A stretch of 6,260 bases of DNA, from contig JAOUGZ010000175.1 of the NCBI GenBank assembly GCA_029865405.1, positions 1-6,260 of the forward strand, in the 5' to 3' direction. The first letter of the stretch is position 1. Each line of letters starts with the position of its first letter. The position numbers were made by a program, and so were the translations under genes. The DNA comes from Betaproteobacteria bacterium. Its GTDB lineage: Bacteria; Pseudomonadota; Gammaproteobacteria; Burkholderiales; SG8-39. The notes under the pieces were generated by a model. It searched no databases. It was given only the letters and a program-made list of their open reading frames with translations, and was not told where the DNA came from. Below, piece by piece: positions 4,923 through 6,260 of the stretch.

Positions 4923-5783
4923 CTAGGCCACCCTGATGCGCCGCACCTGCTCCCGGGACAGCGCGCCCGCCTGGTAGTCGGCGATCGCCTGCTCGATCTC
5001 TTCGCGCGTGTTCATCACGAACGGACCGTACTGCACGACCGGCTCGCCGATCGGCTTGCCGGCGAGCACCAGCACGCGCGCGCCCTTGTCTCCCGCCACC
5101 AGCGCCACCTTGTCGCCGGCCGACAGAAGTCCCGCGGCGCGGTGCGGCAGCGCCTCATTGCCGACCCGCACCTCGCCTTCGTAGGCGTAGAGAAAGGCGT
5201 TGTGGTCAGCGGGCAGCGCCGCTTCGAATGACGCGCCCGGCTCGAGGTGCACGTCCCAGTAGTGCGCATCCGTGGTGCCGCCACGCATTGCGCCGTTCGT
5301 ATCTCCGAACCGCCCGGCGATGACCTTCACCGAGCCCCGCTCTACGGGCACCACCGGGATCTGCGCGGCCGGGATGTCGCTGTAGGCCGGCGGGCGCATC
5401 TTCTCCTTCGCCGGCAGATTCAGCCAGAGCTGGAAGCCGCGCATGCGCCCTTCCGTCTGCTGCGGCATCTCCGAATGGATGAGGCCGCGCGCGGCGGTCA
5501 TCCATTGCACGTCGCCCGGCCCGAGGTCGCCGGTGTTGCCGCCCGAGTCCTTGTGCTGCATGTGGCCGTCGAGCATGTAGGTCACGGTCTCGAAGCCGCG
5601 GTGCGGGTGGGACGGAAAGCCCGCGAGGTAGTCGTTCGGGTCGTCGGAGTAGAACTCGTCGAGCATCAGGAACGGGTCGTGACGCGCGAGCTGGCTCGCG
5701 CCGAGCGAGCGGCGCAGCTTTACGCCCGCCCCGTCCGAGGCCGGGATGGACGGGATCACTTTCTGCAGGGTGCGGGAGGTCAT
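4923..5783 (-). CDS. Pirin-family bicupin protein (quercetinase-like)
   Basis: A 286-residue pirin, the usual length for the family (E. coli YhhW is somewhat shorter, human pirin 290). The N-terminal cupin keeps all four metal ligands: H59 and H61 in 'PSHPHRGFETVTY', then H103 and E105 in 'GLIHSEMP'. The 'DPFLMLDEF' (36-44) and 'PGDVQWMTA' (89-97) signatures are also present. The C-terminal cupin (about 175-260) lacks metal residues, as usual, and ends with the family's 'GPFVMNTREEI' segment (253-263). Pirins with these ligands bind iron and several open quercetin with dioxygen; the physiological substrate here is unknown. ATG 5783 is supported by GAAAGGA five bases upstream (minus strand). 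It lies 12 bases after the azoreductase stop, so the two are probably co-transcribed. Confidence 0.95.
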   Translation of the reverse strand: MTSRTLQKVIPSIPASDGAGVKLRRSLGASQLARHDPFLMLDEFYSDDPNDYLAGFPSHPHRGFETVTYMLDGHMQHKDSGGNTGDLGPGDVQWMTAARGLIHSEMPQQTEGRMRGFQLWLNLPAKEKMRPPAYSDIPAAQIPVVPVERGSVKVIAGRFGDTNGAMRGGTTDAHYWDVHLEPGASFEAALPADHNAFLYAYEGEVRVGNEALPHRAAGLLSAGDKVALVAGDKGARVLVLAGKPIGEPVVQYGPFVMNTREEIEQAIADYQAGALSREQVRRIRVA

Positions 5784-5788
5784 GGCTG

Positions 5789-5795
5789 TCCTTTC
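5789..5795 (-). promoter_or_regulatory. Ribosome binding site of the pirin gene
   Basis: On the minus strand GAAAGGA sits five bases before the pirin ATG, directly after the azoreductase stop codon (5798-5796). It confirms the start and gives the pirin gene its own translation signal within the shared transcript. Confidence 0.75.
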
Positions 5796-6260
5796 CTAGG
5801 CCGCAATTCTTTCGGGTAGCACCAGGCCGCGCAAGACATCGCGCGCCGCCGCGAGCGATTGCGTCTTCGCGGCCTCCCCCATCGCCAGGCCCTCGGCGTA
5901 TACGAACCCGACCTGCGTGATGCCGAGGAAGGCGAGGAAGTCGCGCACGTAGGCGGTCTGGGTGTCGCGCGGCGTGTCCTGGTAGCGCCCGCCCCGCGCC
6001 GCGAAGACGTAGGCCCGCTTGCCGGTCAGCAGACCGACGGCACCCTGCTCGGTGTACTTGAACGTGACGCCGGCGCGCGCCACGTGGTCGAAGTAGGCCT
6101 TCAGCTGCGAGGGCAGGCCGAAGTTGTACATCGGCAGCCCGAGCACGATCGTGTCGGCGGCTTTCAGCTCGGCGATCAGCGCGTCGGAATAGCCGACGGC
6201 GGCGGCCTGCGCGGGGGTGCGCGCTTCCGGCCTGGCGAGAAACGCCGCGAAGCGCTCGGC
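5796..6260 (-). CDS. azoR: FMN-dependent NADH-azoreductase, 5' end cut by window edge
   Basis: The frame is open from the right edge to the stop at 5798-5796, giving 154 C-terminal residues of a protein usually about 200 long, so roughly the first 45-50 residues are missing. No internal start is needed: the residues before Met at 6146 read '[16 protein letters not shown]', a normal part of the family. Diagnostic features are '[20 protein letters not shown]' (the FMN-binding P-M-Y-N-F loop), '[10 protein letters not shown]', 'GLLTGKRAY' and the 'ARGG' FMN-contact turn. The enzyme is a cytoplasmic flavodoxin-fold dimer that reduces quinones and azo compounds with NADH in two-electron steps, protecting against quinone and thiol stress. 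It is upstream of and probably co-transcribed with the pirin gene; the promoter lies beyond the window. Confidence 0.93.
   Translation of the reverse strand, partial: AERFAAFLARPEARTPAQAAAVGYSDALIAELKAADTIVLGLPMYNFGLPSQLKAYFDHVARAGVTFKYTEQGAVGLLTGKRAYVFAARGGRYQDTPRDTQTAYVRDFLAFLGITQVGFVYAEGLAMGEAAKTQSLAAARDVLRGLVLPERIAA

Overview
The window is high-GC DNA, roughly 70% by eye, with dense non-overlapping genes. It looks like a betaproteobacterium (Burkholderiales, Rhodocyclales or a relative). Support comes from the DUF4148-like exported protein at the left edge, a short DksA-type regulator, and GC-rich third codon positions. I cannot name a genus. There are no RNA genes, CRISPR arrays or insertion sequences.

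Layout. (1) 16-291 (+) encodes a small exported DUF4148-like protein. It is followed by a strong hairpin terminator (315-347) and a second, weaker hairpin with a short T run (363-383). (2) 437-799 (+) encodes a short TraR/DksA-family zinc-finger protein. Eleven bases later, 811-1323 (+) encodes a membrane-anchored coiled-coil protein with a C-terminal BON domain. (3) 1324-1606 has no intact gene. Its minus strand holds what looks like the last ~34 codons of a lost OPT-family transporter, and it contains a good sigma70-type promoter (TTGACA-18-TAGTAT, 1501-1530) facing right. (4) Three co-directional genes follow that promoter: an exported FecR-domain protein (1607-2497), a membrane protein with a Tll0287-like (DUF3365) domain carrying a CxxCH heme site and ending right after a HAMP domain (2526-3401), and a soluble Hanks-type Ser/Thr kinase with a duplicated C-terminal helical module (3417-4883). 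(5) Converging from the right are a pirin-family protein (4923-5783, -) and the C-terminal three quarters of an FMN-dependent NADH-azoreductase (5796 to the window edge, -). These two are 12 bases apart and probably form one redox/quinone-related operon.

The most interesting part is the FecR / heme-HAMP / Ser-Thr kinase trio. The HAMP protein has a periplasmic c-type heme sensor domain but no output domain. The kinase has a complete catalytic core but no membrane segment or sensor. Their adjacency, 15 bases apart behind a single promoter, suggests a sensor-kinase pathway split over two proteins: a redox or ligand signal read at heme in the periplasm and passed through HAMP to a eukaryotic-like kinase, with the FecR-domain protein as an envelope component. 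This coupling is inference from gene order and domain content.
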